This document shows positions 39,223 to 48,312 of a DNA stretch of 64,000 nucleotides, piece after piece. Within the stretch, counting starts at the first letter, position 1. Each line of letters starts with the position of its first letter. The stretch lies in the NCBI GenBank assembly GCA_021582295.1, contig CP091137.1, positions 824,001 through 888,000 on the forward strand. The letters are read 5' to 3'. Under the pieces are notes generated by a model. It saw only the letters and a program-made list of their open reading frames with translations, did not search any database and had not been told where the DNA came from. The DNA is from Candidatus Thiovulum stygium (GTDB lineage Bacteria > Campylobacterota > Campylobacteria > Campylobacterales > Thiovulaceae). The translations under genes were made by a program, and so were the position numbers.

Positions 39223-39666
39223 ATTAAGCTTTTAGCTCCTTTTTAGTTCTATCTTAGCTTTTATTATCTGATAATAAAAGTTTTTTTAATTAGATATTTA
39301 TTGCAAAGGTGGGATTTTCCCACCTTAGTAAAATGGCGATTTTACCTTATTTAGCGATTTTGAGCAAAATAATAGTAAAACGAGTATAATTGGCGGAAAT
39401 TTAATTATTTTTGGAATTAACGATTATTATCGCATATCGGAGTCTCAGGCTTACCATTTCGAGTCGTTACTCTCTCATTTCAGTAATTAAAATATCAGTT
39501 AATTTATGCTTTATTTGATTTAAGTATAAATCAGATAGTTTTTATCGTCTATCTAACGAATCGCACAATTAGTAATTTCATTAACCTTAATTTTTATTCT
39601 ATTTTTACAATTTTAACAAAATTATTTTGGCTAAAATATTAATAATAAATTATTAGGAGTCTTAAA
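39223..39666. other. Hairpin-rich non-coding region upstream of flgF
   Basis: There is no open frame in these 444 bases, but several perfect inverted repeats lie in a row. AAGGTGGGA/TCCCACCTT (39306-39326), GTAAAAT/ATTTTAC (39328-39345), TGATTTA/TAAATCA (39516-39533) and AGATAG/CTATCT (39533-39554) are perfect. A segment around 39437-39480 is unusually GC-rich for this genome. It may hold a small RNA or tandem terminators. The flgF ribosome site TAGGAGT is at its end. Confidence 0.5.
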
Positions 39667-40455
39667 ATGCAATCAGGTTTTTATTCTGCAACTGGTGGAA
39701 TGATCTCTCAATTTCACAAATTGGACACAACAACAAATAATCTTGCGAATTTAAATACTTCAGGTTTTAAAAGAGATGAGATGATTTTCGGGGACTATTT
39801 ACGACTCGCAAAAGAGACTCATGACGAATTGCCTCTTGAAAATCAAACTGTTGATGGAGCTAAATTTTTTAATCGTGCAACTGTTCGAGTTCCGCAAATT
39901 GTTGATCGCTATTCTGATTTTTCAGTAGGCACAATGAAACAAACTTATAATCCACTTGATTTGGCTCTCGTTGATAAAGAGCTTTTTTTCGCTGTGGCTA
40001 CTCCAGAAGGCAACAGATTAACTCGAAATGGCAGTTTTACAACTGACAGAGATGGCTTTTTAGTTACTCAAGAGGGTTTTAAAGTTTTAGATAAAAGTCT
40101 CAAACCAATATCAATCGATTTAACTGCTGAAATCCAATTTGATAAAAATGGCATTTTTCTTAATGGCGGAAAAAGTGGCGAATTAATGATTGTTCGACCT
40201 GAAAATCTAAGAACTCTTACAAAAGAGGGAAGCGGACTCTTTTCGATTGCCAACGAAAACGAAATTATCAATTATGAAAATAGTCTCGCTGTTGAACAAG
40301 GCTATGTCGAAACAAGTAATGTCAATGCTGTTCGCGAAATGGCAGGTCTTATCGAAGCTAATCGAATGGTTTCAATGTATCAAAAAGTTATGGATACTCA
40401 AATGAATGATTTAAATCGAGATGCCATTGAAAAACTTGCATCAAGTAGAGGATAA
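39667..40455 (+). CDS. flgF: Flagellar basal-body rod protein, FlgF/FlgG family
   Basis: This 262-residue axial protein of the flagellar rod has the family N-terminus MQSGFYSATGGMISQFHKLD, NNLANLNTSGFKRDE and the C-terminal heptad-rich LIEANRMVSMYQKVMDTQM. These terminal helices pack in the rod. The central region contains LDLALVDKELFFAV and TRNGSFTTDRDGFLV. Length suits FlgF (called FlgG2 in Campylobacter). FlgG itself would normally be adjacent but is not here; aroB follows by 7 bp. I see no sigma-54 or sigma-28 promoter that convinces me. Confidence 0.88.
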   Translation: MQSGFYSATGGMISQFHKLDTTTNNLANLNTSGFKRDEMIFGDYLRLAKETHDELPLENQTVDGAKFFNRATVRVPQIVDRYSDFSVGTMKQTYNPLDLALVDKELFFAVATPEGNRLTRNGSFTTDRDGFLVTQEGFKVLDKSLKPISIDLTAEIQFDKNGIFLNGGKSGELMIVRPENLRTLTKEGSGLFSIANENEIINYENSLAVEQGYVETSNVNAVREMAGLIEANRMVSMYQKVMDTQMNDLNRDAIEKLASSRG

Positions 40456-40462
40456 AATATAA

Positions 40463-41500
40463 ATGGAACTATTAGTTTCTCTTGAAAATCATAGTTATAA
40501 AATAGTAATTGGTGATTTGCCATATTTAAATTTTACAGGCAAAAAAGTTGGAATCATTACTAATCCAAAAGTTGGCGGGTTTCATTTAGCAAAATTACTT
40601 GAAAAAATTAAAGCCGATGAGGTTGTAATTATTACGATTCCAGATGGCGAAGAGTATAAAAATATGGAAAGTGTTCAGCTAATTTTAGAATCGCTTTTTA
40701 ATCATCGTTTTAATAGAAAATCGCTTTTGATCGCTTTTGGCGGTGGAGTTATCGGCGATATCACAGGTTTTACCTCATCAATATATCAAAGAGGTATCGA
40801 TTTTATTCAAATTCCTACAACTCTACTTTCAGGTGTTGATGCAAGTGTCGGTGGGAAAACTGGTATAAATAATAAATGGGGTAAAAATTTAGTAGGAACT
40901 TTTCATCAGCCAAAAGCTGTTTATCTTGATACAAATTTTTTAAAAACTCTTGGCAAACGAGAATTTAATTCTGGAGTTTCTGAAATAATCAAGATGGCTA
41001 TTATTTTTGATAATAAATTTTTTAATTGGCTTGAAGAACATGACTTAAATAGTGATGAAAATCTCCGTTTTGCAATTTCAAGATCAGTTGAATTAAAAGC
41101 TATGGTTGTTTCTCAAGATGAACGAGAAAATGGTTTAAGAGCTTCTTTAAATTATGGTCATACTTTTGGACATATTGTAGAAGTTGAAGGTAATTATTCT
41201 AAATATTTGCACGGTGAAGCAGTTGCCATCGGAATTATTATGGCAAATATGTTAGCTGAAAAAGTTGAACAAATAAGCAAAACAGATTCTGAAAGAGTTC
41301 TACTTTTACTAAAAAAATATAATTTACCGACTACTTATAAAATAAAAGATGTAAATAATTTTTATGATAAATTTTGGTTAGATAAAAAAAGTTCTAATAA
41401 AAAAATTACTTTTATTTTGCCTCTTGGCATTGGCGATTTTAAATTTCGAGATGATATCGATGAAAAAATTATAAAAGCTGTTTTGGAGAAATTTGCTTGA
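40463..41500 (+). CDS. aroB: 3-dehydroquinate synthase
   Basis: This 345-residue NAD- and metal-dependent enzyme converts DAHP to 3-dehydroquinate in the shikimate pathway. It shows FGGGVIGDITGFTSSIYQRG, IPTTLLSGVDASVGGKTGIN and, for metal binding, the LNYGHTFGHIVE and YLHGEAVAIG histidines. Its TGA overlaps the mqnA start by 4 bp. The coupling makes sense, since chorismate from this pathway is the MqnA substrate. Confidence 0.97.
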   Translation: MELLVSLENHSYKIVIGDLPYLNFTGKKVGIITNPKVGGFHLAKLLEKIKADEVVIITIPDGEEYKNMESVQLILESLFNHRFNRKSLLIAFGGGVIGDITGFTSSIYQRGIDFIQIPTTLLSGVDASVGGKTGINNKWGKNLVGTFHQPKAVYLDTNFLKTLGKREFNSGVSEIIKMAIIFDNKFFNWLEEHDLNSDENLRFAISRSVELKAMVVSQDERENGLRASLNYGHTFGHIVEVEGNYSKYLHGEAVAIGIIMANMLAEKVEQISKTDSERVLLLLKKYNLPTTYKIKDVNNFYDKFWLDKKSSNKKITFILPLGIGDFKFRDDIDEKIIKAVLEKFA

Positions 41501-42195
41501 AATTTGGCAAAATCGAATATTTGAATTTATTGCCTTTTCGAGTTTTTCTCGAAAGAAAAATTTCAAATTCACAATTTCATAAAGTTTCAAAAAGATTGCG
41601 AGGAGTTCCTTCTCAAATTAATCGAGCTTTTTTAACCAAAAAAGTAGATTCAGCTTTTATTTCTAGTATTCATTCTAAAAATTTACGATGTACAAATCTC
41701 GGAATTATTGCAAAAGGTGAAGTTCAATCTGTTTTAATTATTAAAGATAATTTAATAAATGAAAATGATAAATCTTCTGAAACTTCTAATGTTTTGGCTA
41801 AAGTTTTAGCTCAAAATGGAAAAGTTATAATTGGTGATCCTGCTTTAAAATATAGAACTAAAAATAAAAATAGTTCTAATTTTATAGATTTAAGTGAATT
41901 ATGGTTTGAAAAATATAAACTACCTTTTGTTTTTGCTCGTTTATGTTTTCATGGTTCTGGAAATTTAATTAAAAAAATAGAAGCAAATTTTAAAAAAGAT
42001 TCTGGTTGGATTCCAAATTATATTATAGAATCAGAGAGTAAAAGATCAGGTTTAAATAAAAATGAGATTATAAATTATCTCTCTAAAATTAATTATTTTT
42101 GCGATTGGAAGAGTCGTCGCGGGTTGGAGTTGTTTCTTTCTCTCGCATCGAATCATTATAAAACTTCAAAAGTTTTGTATCAGCAGACGGAATAG
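41497..42195 (+). CDS. mqnA: Chorismate dehydratase MqnA (futalosine pathway)
   Basis: This 232-residue periplasmic-binding-protein-fold enzyme removes water from chorismate, the first step of futalosine-dependent menaquinone synthesis. The N-terminus FGKIEYLNLLPFRVFLE and VDSAFISSIHS are typical of MqnA in Campylobacter and Helicobacter, and IIGDPALKYR follows centrally. It starts inside the aroB stop. Its last 107 bases overlap the 3' end of the convergent cytochrome c gene on the other strand, which is unusually long for a tail-to-tail overlap. No other menaquinone gene is adjacent. Confidence 0.88.
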   Translation: MKFGKIEYLNLLPFRVFLERKISNSQFHKVSKRLRGVPSQINRAFLTKKVDSAFISSIHSKNLRCTNLGIIAKGEVQSVLIIKDNLINENDKSSETSNVLAKVLAQNGKVIIGDPALKYRTKNKNSSNFIDLSELWFEKYKLPFVFARLCFHGSGNLIKKIEANFKKDSGWIPNYIIESESKRSGLNKNEIINYLSKINYFCDWKSRRGLELFLSLASNHYKTSKVLYQQTE

Positions 42196-42541
42196 AACCA
42201 TTTCTTTTTTGAATGTAAAAATAGATTGATGTCAATTCTGTTCGAGATAATCGATAGGTTGGCATAAATCTATTTTTTTCTTCAATTCCATGAATAAAAT
42301 CTAAAAAAGATAATGAATGCAGATTTTTTACTGGCACAATCTTAGTTATCGGAATAGATTTTTGATAAACGACATATTCAAAAACAAGATTTCCTTGACC
42401 ATTTTCTCCATGACATGATGCACAAGAAATTCCATTTGGTTCAAAATATAACATTTTTGCATAGTCATATTCTGTCATAAAAAGTTCATCACCTGCAAAA
42501 GATATCAAAAGTGAAAATATAAAAATAGCGAGACTTTTCAT
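42089..42541 (-). CDS. Periplasmic monoheme c-type cytochrome
   Basis: A secreted cytochrome of about 150 residues. The signal peptide is MKSLAIFIFSLLISFAGD, and heme is bound at CASCH in NGISCASCHGENGQGNL, with a candidate axial Met in RFMPTYRLSRTE. I start at the ATG at 42541, which puts a standard signal peptide first; an upstream ATG at 42553 is possible. The C-terminal charged tail (MREKETTPTRDD) overlaps mqnA. The protein is a client of CcsBA. Its electron partners are unknown. Confidence 0.85.
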   Translation of the reverse strand: MKSLAIFIFSLLISFAGDELFMTEYDYAKMLYFEPNGISCASCHGENGQGNLVFEYVVYQKSIPITKIVPVKNLHSLSFLDFIHGIEEKNRFMPTYRLSRTELTSIYFYIQKRNGSIPSADTKLLKFYNDSMREKETTPTRDDSSNRKNN

Positions 42542-42646
42542 TAAAATATCCATTTTTAGAGTTTAATTAGTTTAATCTGAAATTATATATTAAAGCTAAT
42601 TTTTAATCTGTTAAGATATTTTGTTAATTTCTTTAATTAAATTTAT

Positions 42647-42958
42647 TTATGAAATATTTATTTGAGTAGAATTAAGATCAATAACATTTATAGTAATAAC
42701 TTCGGTATCTATCTCACCGTTATAACCAACCAATTCTAAAGTAATTAAATGTTCTCCAGCAGTTGAAAAATTATGCTCACAAATTAATGAAGTTGAACTA
42801 CATAAAAGTCCATCGAGCGAACTATAAAAATTATAAACTTTAATAGTTCCTTCACTTGAAGAACCATCAAGTTTAATTTCTGAATTGCTTTTAATAGTTA
42901 AAGATTCAGTAGATAATTTAGCAGTTAATTTATTATTATCAGAATTACAGCCAAACAA
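42647..42958 (-). CDS. Possible PKD-domain lipoprotein, start unclear
   Basis: The frame encodes LFGCNSDNNK at its start, a lipobox-like L-F-G-C, followed by an immunoglobulin/PKD-like beta domain (SEIKLDGSSSEG, NFSTAGEHLITLELVGYNG). A proper signal peptide cannot be read: the only start in frame is TTG immediately before the lipobox, and the upstream frame closes at a TAA. A base change or frameshift in the T run near 42957-42961 could have removed the true start. If intact it would be a lipid-anchored adhesion-type module. It may be a fragment. Confidence 0.5.
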   Translation of the reverse strand: MFGCNSDNNKLTAKLSTESLTIKSNSEIKLDGSSSEGTIKVYNFYSSLDGLLCSSTSLICEHNFSTAGEHLITLELVGYNGEIDTEVITINVIDLNSTQINIS

Positions 42959-43021
42959 AAAGATAATTGATTAAATTTTATATATGCTATAAATTTTAAA
43001 ATAGTTATTTAAAAGTATAAT

Positions 43022-43522
43022 TTATATTTTTGCAAGATTTCGAATTTGCAGATATTGAATATGTTGAATATGAGTAATAGCAATAGCCAAAGCATCGCTA
43101 ATATCCAATTTAATTTTTTCGATATTTTTAATATTTAATATTTTAAATATCATAAATTGAACTTGCTCTTTTGTACTATTGCCGTAGCCAGTTAAAGCTT
43201 TTTTAACTTCACGAGGAGAATATTCACCAATTATTTCAAATTGTTCAGAAGCAATATATAAAATAGCCCCGCGAAATTGGGCTAATTTTATAAGTGATTG
43301 AGGATTAAAACCTAAAAAGATATCTTCTATAGCAATCGAGTCAATTTTATATTTATTATTTAAAATATTCAAAAGCTCTTTAACATCATTAACAGATTCT
43401 TTAAAATTTTTATTTTTAAATTCTAAAGTTCCAGCTTCTAAAAGTTGATATCGATTGCCAATAAATTCAACAACACCGTAACCAAGAGTATTTGTTCCTG
43501 GATCAACTCCTAAGATTATCAA
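43022..43522 (-). CDS. ruvC: Holliday junction resolvase RuvC
   Basis: This 166-residue RNase H-fold nuclease begins MIILGVDPGTNTLGYGVVE, where the Asp is catalytic. The next catalytic Glu is in IAIEDIFLGFNPQSLIKLAQ, and the C-terminal acid is in KLDISDALAIAITH. It resolves Holliday junctions processed by RuvAB. It lies 3 bp after the phosphorylase gene. Confidence 0.97.
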   Translation of the reverse strand: MIILGVDPGTNTLGYGVVEFIGNRYQLLEAGTLEFKNKNFKESVNDVKELLNILNNKYKIDSIAIEDIFLGFNPQSLIKLAQFRGAILYIASEQFEIIGEYSPREVKKALTGYGNSTKEQVQFMIFKILNIKNIEKIKLDISDALAIAITHIQHIQYLQIRNLAKI

Positions 43523-43525
43523 AAT

Positions 43526-44044
43526 TTAAACTCTTTTTTGATACCAATTTTCCAATAAATTAATAGCGATATTTTTATTTTTTAAATAATCAGAATGGGC
43601 ATTTTGATCAGTAAAATTAGTTACGATAAAAATTCCACCAGCAGGAATGCCAAAACTTTGAGCAACATGCATAAAAGCAAAAAACTCCATATTTTCTAAA
43701 TCTATACCAAGTTCTAAAAACTTTTTAGAATTATTCGAATCTGTTGTAATATAGTTACTAGAATTTATAATTAAAGTTTTACCTGTAGAAATAATATTAT
43801 CAATTGGAGTATAACTATGTTTATTTAAAAAACTCTGTTCAATATGTGAAGCTGTTTTAGAATTAATAATTTCAAAAAGAGGAATTTTGCCGTAACTTCC
43901 AGCAGTTCCAATAAAAATTAAATTTTGCGGTATTTTTTTAGAAGATAATAAAAACTTAGTTAGATTTGAAGATATTTCAAAAGAACCAACACCAATTGGG
44001 GTCGCAAATGAGAAGACCTCATCGCGACCAGCACAAAAAAACAT
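43526..44044 (-). CDS. Nucleoside phosphorylase / futalosine hydrolase-like
   Basis: This 172-residue member of the purine nucleoside phosphorylase superfamily is shorter than standard MTAN (about 230). It keeps the FIGTAGSYGKIPLFEI loop and the C-terminal DLENMEFFAFMHVAQSFGIP with the catalytic-region Glu and Met, then IFIVTNFTDQNAH. Campylobacterota use MTAN-type or MqnB-type enzymes to release adenine or hypoxanthine from futalosine intermediates, so a role with MqnA is possible. Substrate cannot be told from sequence. It is followed at once by ruvC. Confidence 0.72.
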   Translation of the reverse strand: MFFCAGRDEVFSFATPIGVGSFEISSNLTKFLLSSKKIPQNLIFIGTAGSYGKIPLFEIINSKTASHIEQSFLNKHSYTPIDNIISTGKTLIINSSNYITTDSNNSKKFLELGIDLENMEFFAFMHVAQSFGIPAGGIFIVTNFTDQNAHSDYLKNKNIAINLLENWYQKRV

Positions 44045-44061
44045 TTATATAAAATATAATC

Positions 44062-45660
44062 TTAGACTAAAGATACTGATGAAATTGATATACAAGCTTG
44101 TAATTCTCGTAATTCATTTAAAACAGCTTCTGAAGGTTCGCTATCTGTATGAATTACTGCTAAAGCTTTTCGATTTTTATCTCGACCAAGTCTAAAATCC
44201 GCAATATTAATACCATGTTTTGCAATAATTGTTCCAACATCACCAATAACACCCGGAACATCACTATTAGTAAATAAAATCATTCGACCTTCAGGTTTAA
44301 TATCAAGTTCAAAACCGTTAATTTCAATAATTCGTTCTTCTCGTTCGCCAAAAACTGTTCCAGCAACTTGAATAATATCTTTATTAGTTGTTAATTTAAT
44401 TCCAACCCGATTTTTAAAACCAGAACTAGATGCAAAATTGCCTTTATCAATGATGATTCCATTTTCTTCAGCTAAAAATTTAGCATTAACATAGTTAATG
44501 TTTTCGCCGAGACTTTCTCGCAAAATACCAACTAAAGCAGAAGTTTGAAAAGATTCATAATAAGGAAGAACATCTTCACCTTCAAGATAAATTTTTACAG
44601 ATTTAACATTGCCTTTATTAAGTTTAGCTGATATAAAACCTATTTTTTGAATAAGATTAACATATGTTTGAACATCTTTTGGTAATCCGCCAGTGCCAAC
44701 AGGTAAATTTAAAGCATTTGAATAAGAAATTCCGAGAGCTGCTTCAATTGCAGATTGTGCAGCTTGAATTGCAATATTAAGTTGAGATTCAAAAGTGTTT
44801 GCACCAAGATGAGGTGTTACGGTTATATTATTTAAATCAAGAAGTTTATTATTTGTTGCAGGTTCTTTATCAAAAACATCAATACCAGCAAATCTAATTT
44901 TGCCACTATTTAAACCGTTATATAAAGCATCTTCATTATATAAACCGCCTCTTGCACAGTTAATTAAAACAACTCCATCTCGCATTTGTTCAATTTCTTT
45001 ATATGAAATCATATTTGTTGTTTCAGCTGTTTTTGGAGTATGAATCGTAATAATGTCGCAATTTAAAATATCGTTAAAATTTTCAGTATAATTTATACCT
45101 AAATTTGTAGCTTTTGATGGATCTATATAAGGATCATATGCTATAACTTCCATTTCAAAAGATTTTGCTCGAATTCCAACTCGACTACCAATATTACCGA
45201 AACCTATAATTCCTAATTTTTTACCTTTAAGTTCATAGCCATACCATTTTTCTCGTTTCCAAATTCGTTCAACTTTCAAATGGTTATGAGCATACGGAAA
45301 AGCTCTCATACTGCTTAACATATGAGCCATAGTTAGTTCAACAGCGGCAATAGTATTTGCAGTAGGAACATTCATAACGATAATTCCACGTTTGCTACAT
45401 TCAGGAATATCAATATTATCAACACCGACACCAGCTCTAACAATAACTTTTAAGTTTTTGCTATTATCTAATAATTTTAGATCAACATCAGTTGAACTAC
45501 GAGTAATTAAAACATCAGCATTGCTAATATTATTTAATAAATCATTTTTATTTAATTTAGATAAATTTTCTACATTGATACGATTATCATTTACTAAAAG
45601 TTCAAGTCCTTTGTCGTGAATATGATCACAGACAATTATTTTTGGCTTATTTATACTCAT
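44062..45660 (-). CDS. serA: D-3-phosphoglycerate dehydrogenase
   Basis: This 532-residue enzyme starts serine synthesis from 3-phosphoglycerate. The order is the substrate domain, then the Rossmann NAD motif GKKLGIIGFGNIGSRVGIRA, the arginine of INCARGGLYNEDAL, and the His in TVTPHLGANTFE. An intervening ASB domain follows and then a C-terminal ACT domain (VPGVIGDVGTIIAKHGINIA), matching the long type-1 form. Serine feedback through the ACT domain is likely. The order rpsA - small periplasmic protein - serA is also found in Campylobacter jejuni. Confidence 0.97.
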   Translation of the reverse strand: MSINKPKIIVCDHIHDKGLELLVNDNRINVENLSKLNKNDLLNNISNADVLITRSSTDVDLKLLDNSKNLKVIVRAGVGVDNIDIPECSKRGIIVMNVPTANTIAAVELTMAHMLSSMRAFPYAHNHLKVERIWKREKWYGYELKGKKLGIIGFGNIGSRVGIRAKSFEMEVIAYDPYIDPSKATNLGINYTENFNDILNCDIITIHTPKTAETTNMISYKEIEQMRDGVVLINCARGGLYNEDALYNGLNSGKIRFAGIDVFDKEPATNNKLLDLNNITVTPHLGANTFESQLNIAIQAAQSAIEAALGISYSNALNLPVGTGGLPKDVQTYVNLIQKIGFISAKLNKGNVKSVKIYLEGEDVLPYYESFQTSALVGILRESLGENINYVNAKFLAEENGIIIDKGNFASSSGFKNRVGIKLTTNKDIIQVAGTVFGEREERIIEINGFELDIKPEGRMILFTNSDVPGVIGDVGTIIAKHGINIADFRLGRDKNRKALAVIHTDSEPSEAVLNELRELQACISISSVSLV

Positions 45661-45711
45661 TAATATAATTTCCAGTTATGTAATTTTTTATTTATTTTGT
45701 TAAGTTTATTT

Positions 45712-46227
45712 TTATTTTCGTGTTGTTTCAATATCGTGATATTTTAAATCACGAATGATATTATCAATAACTGATTTATTAGTAGAGTTAATAATAAATT
45801 TTATTTTATCTCCACTTTCAATTATTTTATATTTAATACCTTTTTGTTCATTTAAGACTTGATTAACACAAAAATTATGATAGGGTTCGAGATACCCAGT
45901 TGAAATAGAATAATTAGGAATAGTTATATTTTTTTCAACTTGTTGAACAACAGCAAGTTTCATAGAAACTTCTGTTACAGGATAGTGATAATCTTGTTTA
46001 TTGCTAGTTTGAAGTTGTGTAATCCAACTATCTTTTGAAGTTATATTTTTATTATCAGAAATATTTTTTTCAGCATTTAATATTAATGCTTCACTTTTCG
46101 TGATTAATTCAACATCACTATTTTTTATTTCTGTTTTATCTTGAGTAATGTCTCCAACAAAAGTTGAGAGAAAAACCCCCATACCAAATGCAAATATTAA
46201 TATTGGAAATATGACATGGGGTTGCAT
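45712..46227 (-). CDS. Conserved membrane-anchored protein between rpsA and serA
   Basis: This 171-residue protein has a single N-terminal transmembrane segment (VIFPILIFAFGMGVFLS) and a periplasmic remainder with no known motif. It contains one cysteine (HNFCVNQVLN). Campylobacter encodes a similar hypothetical periplasmic protein at the same position between rpsA and serA, so it is a conserved but unstudied gene of the phylum. It lies 11 bp downstream of rpsA. Confidence 0.75.
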   Translation of the reverse strand: MQPHVIFPILIFAFGMGVFLSTFVGDITQDKTEIKNSDVELITKSEALILNAEKNISDNKNITSKDSWITQLQTSNKQDYHYPVTEVSMKLAVVQQVEKNITIPNYSISTGYLEPYHNFCVNQVLNEQKGIKYKIIESGDKIKFIINSTNKSVIDNIIRDLKYHDIETTRK

Positions 46228-46238
46228 AATTTAAAAAA

Positions 46239-47975
46239 TTATCTTAATTTTTCTTTGATTAAATCACCAAAAGAGCTATTATGATTACTTCCTGCATTAT
46301 TAAATTCTTTTAAAAGTTGTTGTTCTTTTGCTCGTTCAACTCTTTTAACAGAAAGTCTAATTCTGTCTCGTTTTGGATCAATTGCAATAATCATACCTTC
46401 AATTTCAAGACCTTTTACAAATTCATCTCGATTTTGTGGAAGCATATCTTCATTTCTGATAAGAGCATCAACATTTTCGCCAATTGTAATAAAAGCACCA
46501 AATTCTTTGATATCTCTAATTTTTCCTTTGACAACTTCACCAACTCGATGTCTTTTTGCAAACTCTTGAATAGGTGTTTCAAGTAGAACTTTTCGATTTA
46601 AAGTAATTTTTTCATGAGTAGTATCAATATCAGAAATTTTAACTTTAATTTTGTCACCAATTTTTAAAGTCTCTTTACATTTTGTATTTTGATTCCAATC
46701 AAGATCAACATTTCTTAAAAGTCCTTCAACTTGATCAATTTTCAAGAAAGCACCGAATTCAGTTAAATTTGTAACTTCACCTTCAACAACTCCACCTCTT
46801 CGATATTTTTGTGTAAAAAGATCAAAAGGTTTTGGAAGAAGTCGTTTTCTAGAAACTCTAAGTCTATGTTCAATAGGATTAACTTCAACCACTTCAACTT
46901 GAATAACATCACCGACTTTTAAATAATCTGCTGGAGAATTTATTTTTTTATCCCAAGAAATTTCAGAAACATGTAAAAAGCCTTCAGCTTCGTTACCGAT
47001 ATCAACAAAAGCACCATATTTTTCAATATTACTAACTGTTACTTCGATTGTGTCGCCTTTTTCAATTTTTTCTTGAATCTCAAGCCATGGATCAACAGTT
47101 ACAGCTTTAATAGATAAATTAAATGCTCGTTCTTTATCATCATAATTTATAGCTTTAACATTTACAATATCTTTAGGTTTATTTGTTTTAAATGGTACTA
47201 CTTTACCTCTATGGCTAATTTCGTCAGCAGATACATAGCCTTTCATTGTTCCATCGATATCAACAACAAGTCGATCTTTTAGAACAGCAATAACTTTTGC
47301 TTGAAAGCTTTCTCTAGCTAGAACATTTTTAATAGATTCTTGTCGTTTTCTGATTTCATCTTGAATATATCTTTTTCGAGAAACTATAATCAAATTTTTA
47401 TCTTTATCGACTTTAACTACTTTAGCTCTAACTTTTTTATCAGCTTGAAGTTGTCTTTCGCCAGTATCTTTATCATTTTTCTTAGATAAAAATGCATTAA
47501 CTAGTGGTAAATAAAATCTTACTCCATTTTCTTCAAGAGTGTAACCTTTTTTACTAACACTTTTAATAGTTCCATTAATAACCATGCCTTCGATTTTCTC
47601 TACACCATGCTCATCAATAAATTTTTTAGTTAATTCTTGTTCTAAAAACTTTGTATAAGAGACTCTTACACTTCCACCTTTTGAGCTTGTTACGACAACA
47701 TTAATTGTATCGCCTTTTTTAAAAAGGATTTTGCCCTCGCTATCTTGAATCTCTGATAGAGGAATATAAGGTTCTTTTTTATCACCGATTCCGATTAAAA
47801 CTTTGCCTTCACTCTCTCTAATTTCAACAACTTTACCTTCAATAACTTGATTAACTACTTTGTCATCGTTTCCAAGATAGTTAGGAAGCATATCAGCAAA
47901 ATTTTCGTTGTTTTCAAACTCTTCATTTGTAGCCATTTGACCCATTATCGACCCTGTATCTTCTAAAATTGACAT
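46239..47975 (-). CDS. rpsA: 30S ribosomal protein S1
   Basis: This 578-residue protein has six S1 (OB-fold) RNA-binding repeats. The later four show the GxFVxxG(x)EGxxHxSE pattern (YGAFVDIGNEAEGFLHVSE, FGAFLKIDQVEGLLRNVD, FGAFITIGENVDALI). It brings mRNA to the 30S subunit. A TTGGAG ribosome site precedes the ATG, and a promoter plus structured leader lies at 48.0-48.1 kb. Length is typical of the group. Confidence 0.96.
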   Translation of the reverse strand: MSILEDTGSIMGQMATNEEFENNENFADMLPNYLGNDDKVVNQVIEGKVVEIRESEGKVLIGIGDKKEPYIPLSEIQDSEGKILFKKGDTINVVVTSSKGGSVRVSYTKFLEQELTKKFIDEHGVEKIEGMVINGTIKSVSKKGYTLEENGVRFYLPLVNAFLSKKNDKDTGERQLQADKKVRAKVVKVDKDKNLIIVSRKRYIQDEIRKRQESIKNVLARESFQAKVIAVLKDRLVVDIDGTMKGYVSADEISHRGKVVPFKTNKPKDIVNVKAINYDDKERAFNLSIKAVTVDPWLEIQEKIEKGDTIEVTVSNIEKYGAFVDIGNEAEGFLHVSEISWDKKINSPADYLKVGDVIQVEVVEVNPIEHRLRVSRKRLLPKPFDLFTQKYRRGGVVEGEVTNLTEFGAFLKIDQVEGLLRNVDLDWNQNTKCKETLKIGDKIKVKISDIDTTHEKITLNRKVLLETPIQEFAKRHRVGEVVKGKIRDIKEFGAFITIGENVDALIRNEDMLPQNRDEFVKGLEIEGMIIAIDPKRDRIRLSVKRVERAKEQQLLKEFNNAGSNHNSSFGDLIKEKLR

Positions 47976-48312
47976 TCTCCAAAAATATAAAAATTATTAT
48001 TTTAAGAGTTCTCTATTTTGCAATAGAGATTTTCTACTTCATTAATATAAATTAAATACATTTAATTTATATCTCCATAGACTAACCCCGCAGTCTCACG
48101 GTTTGATTTATAATATTATAGCATTATTTATCGATTTGTTAAATAAATATTTTATACAATAATTTAATAGCTATAAGCATATGATTACTTTTTATAAAAA
48201 ACATACTAATAATTACAATATTTATATTAAATATTTTGATTAAACCAAATAATAATTAGCTATTATATAATTATTAAGCTTAAGTATTAACGAACTCTTG
48301 TTATTTAAAGAT
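47976..48312 (-). promoter_or_regulatory. rpsA promoter and leader
   Basis: A minus-strand TATAAT (complement of 48115-48120), preceded by TGC, makes a good extended -10, giving a leader of about 130 bases. Within the leader AGACT pairs with AGTCT (48079-48096) around a G/C-rich loop, an island of high GC in an AT desert. S1 is often autoregulated through its leader. Upstream, 48121-48312 is plain AT-rich sequence. Confidence 0.5.

Noticed and set aside
37552-39666. Insertion sequence or integrative element
   Set aside because: Palindromic repeats and hsdS fragments are present, but I find no transposase or integrase frame, no tRNA and no clear target-site duplication.
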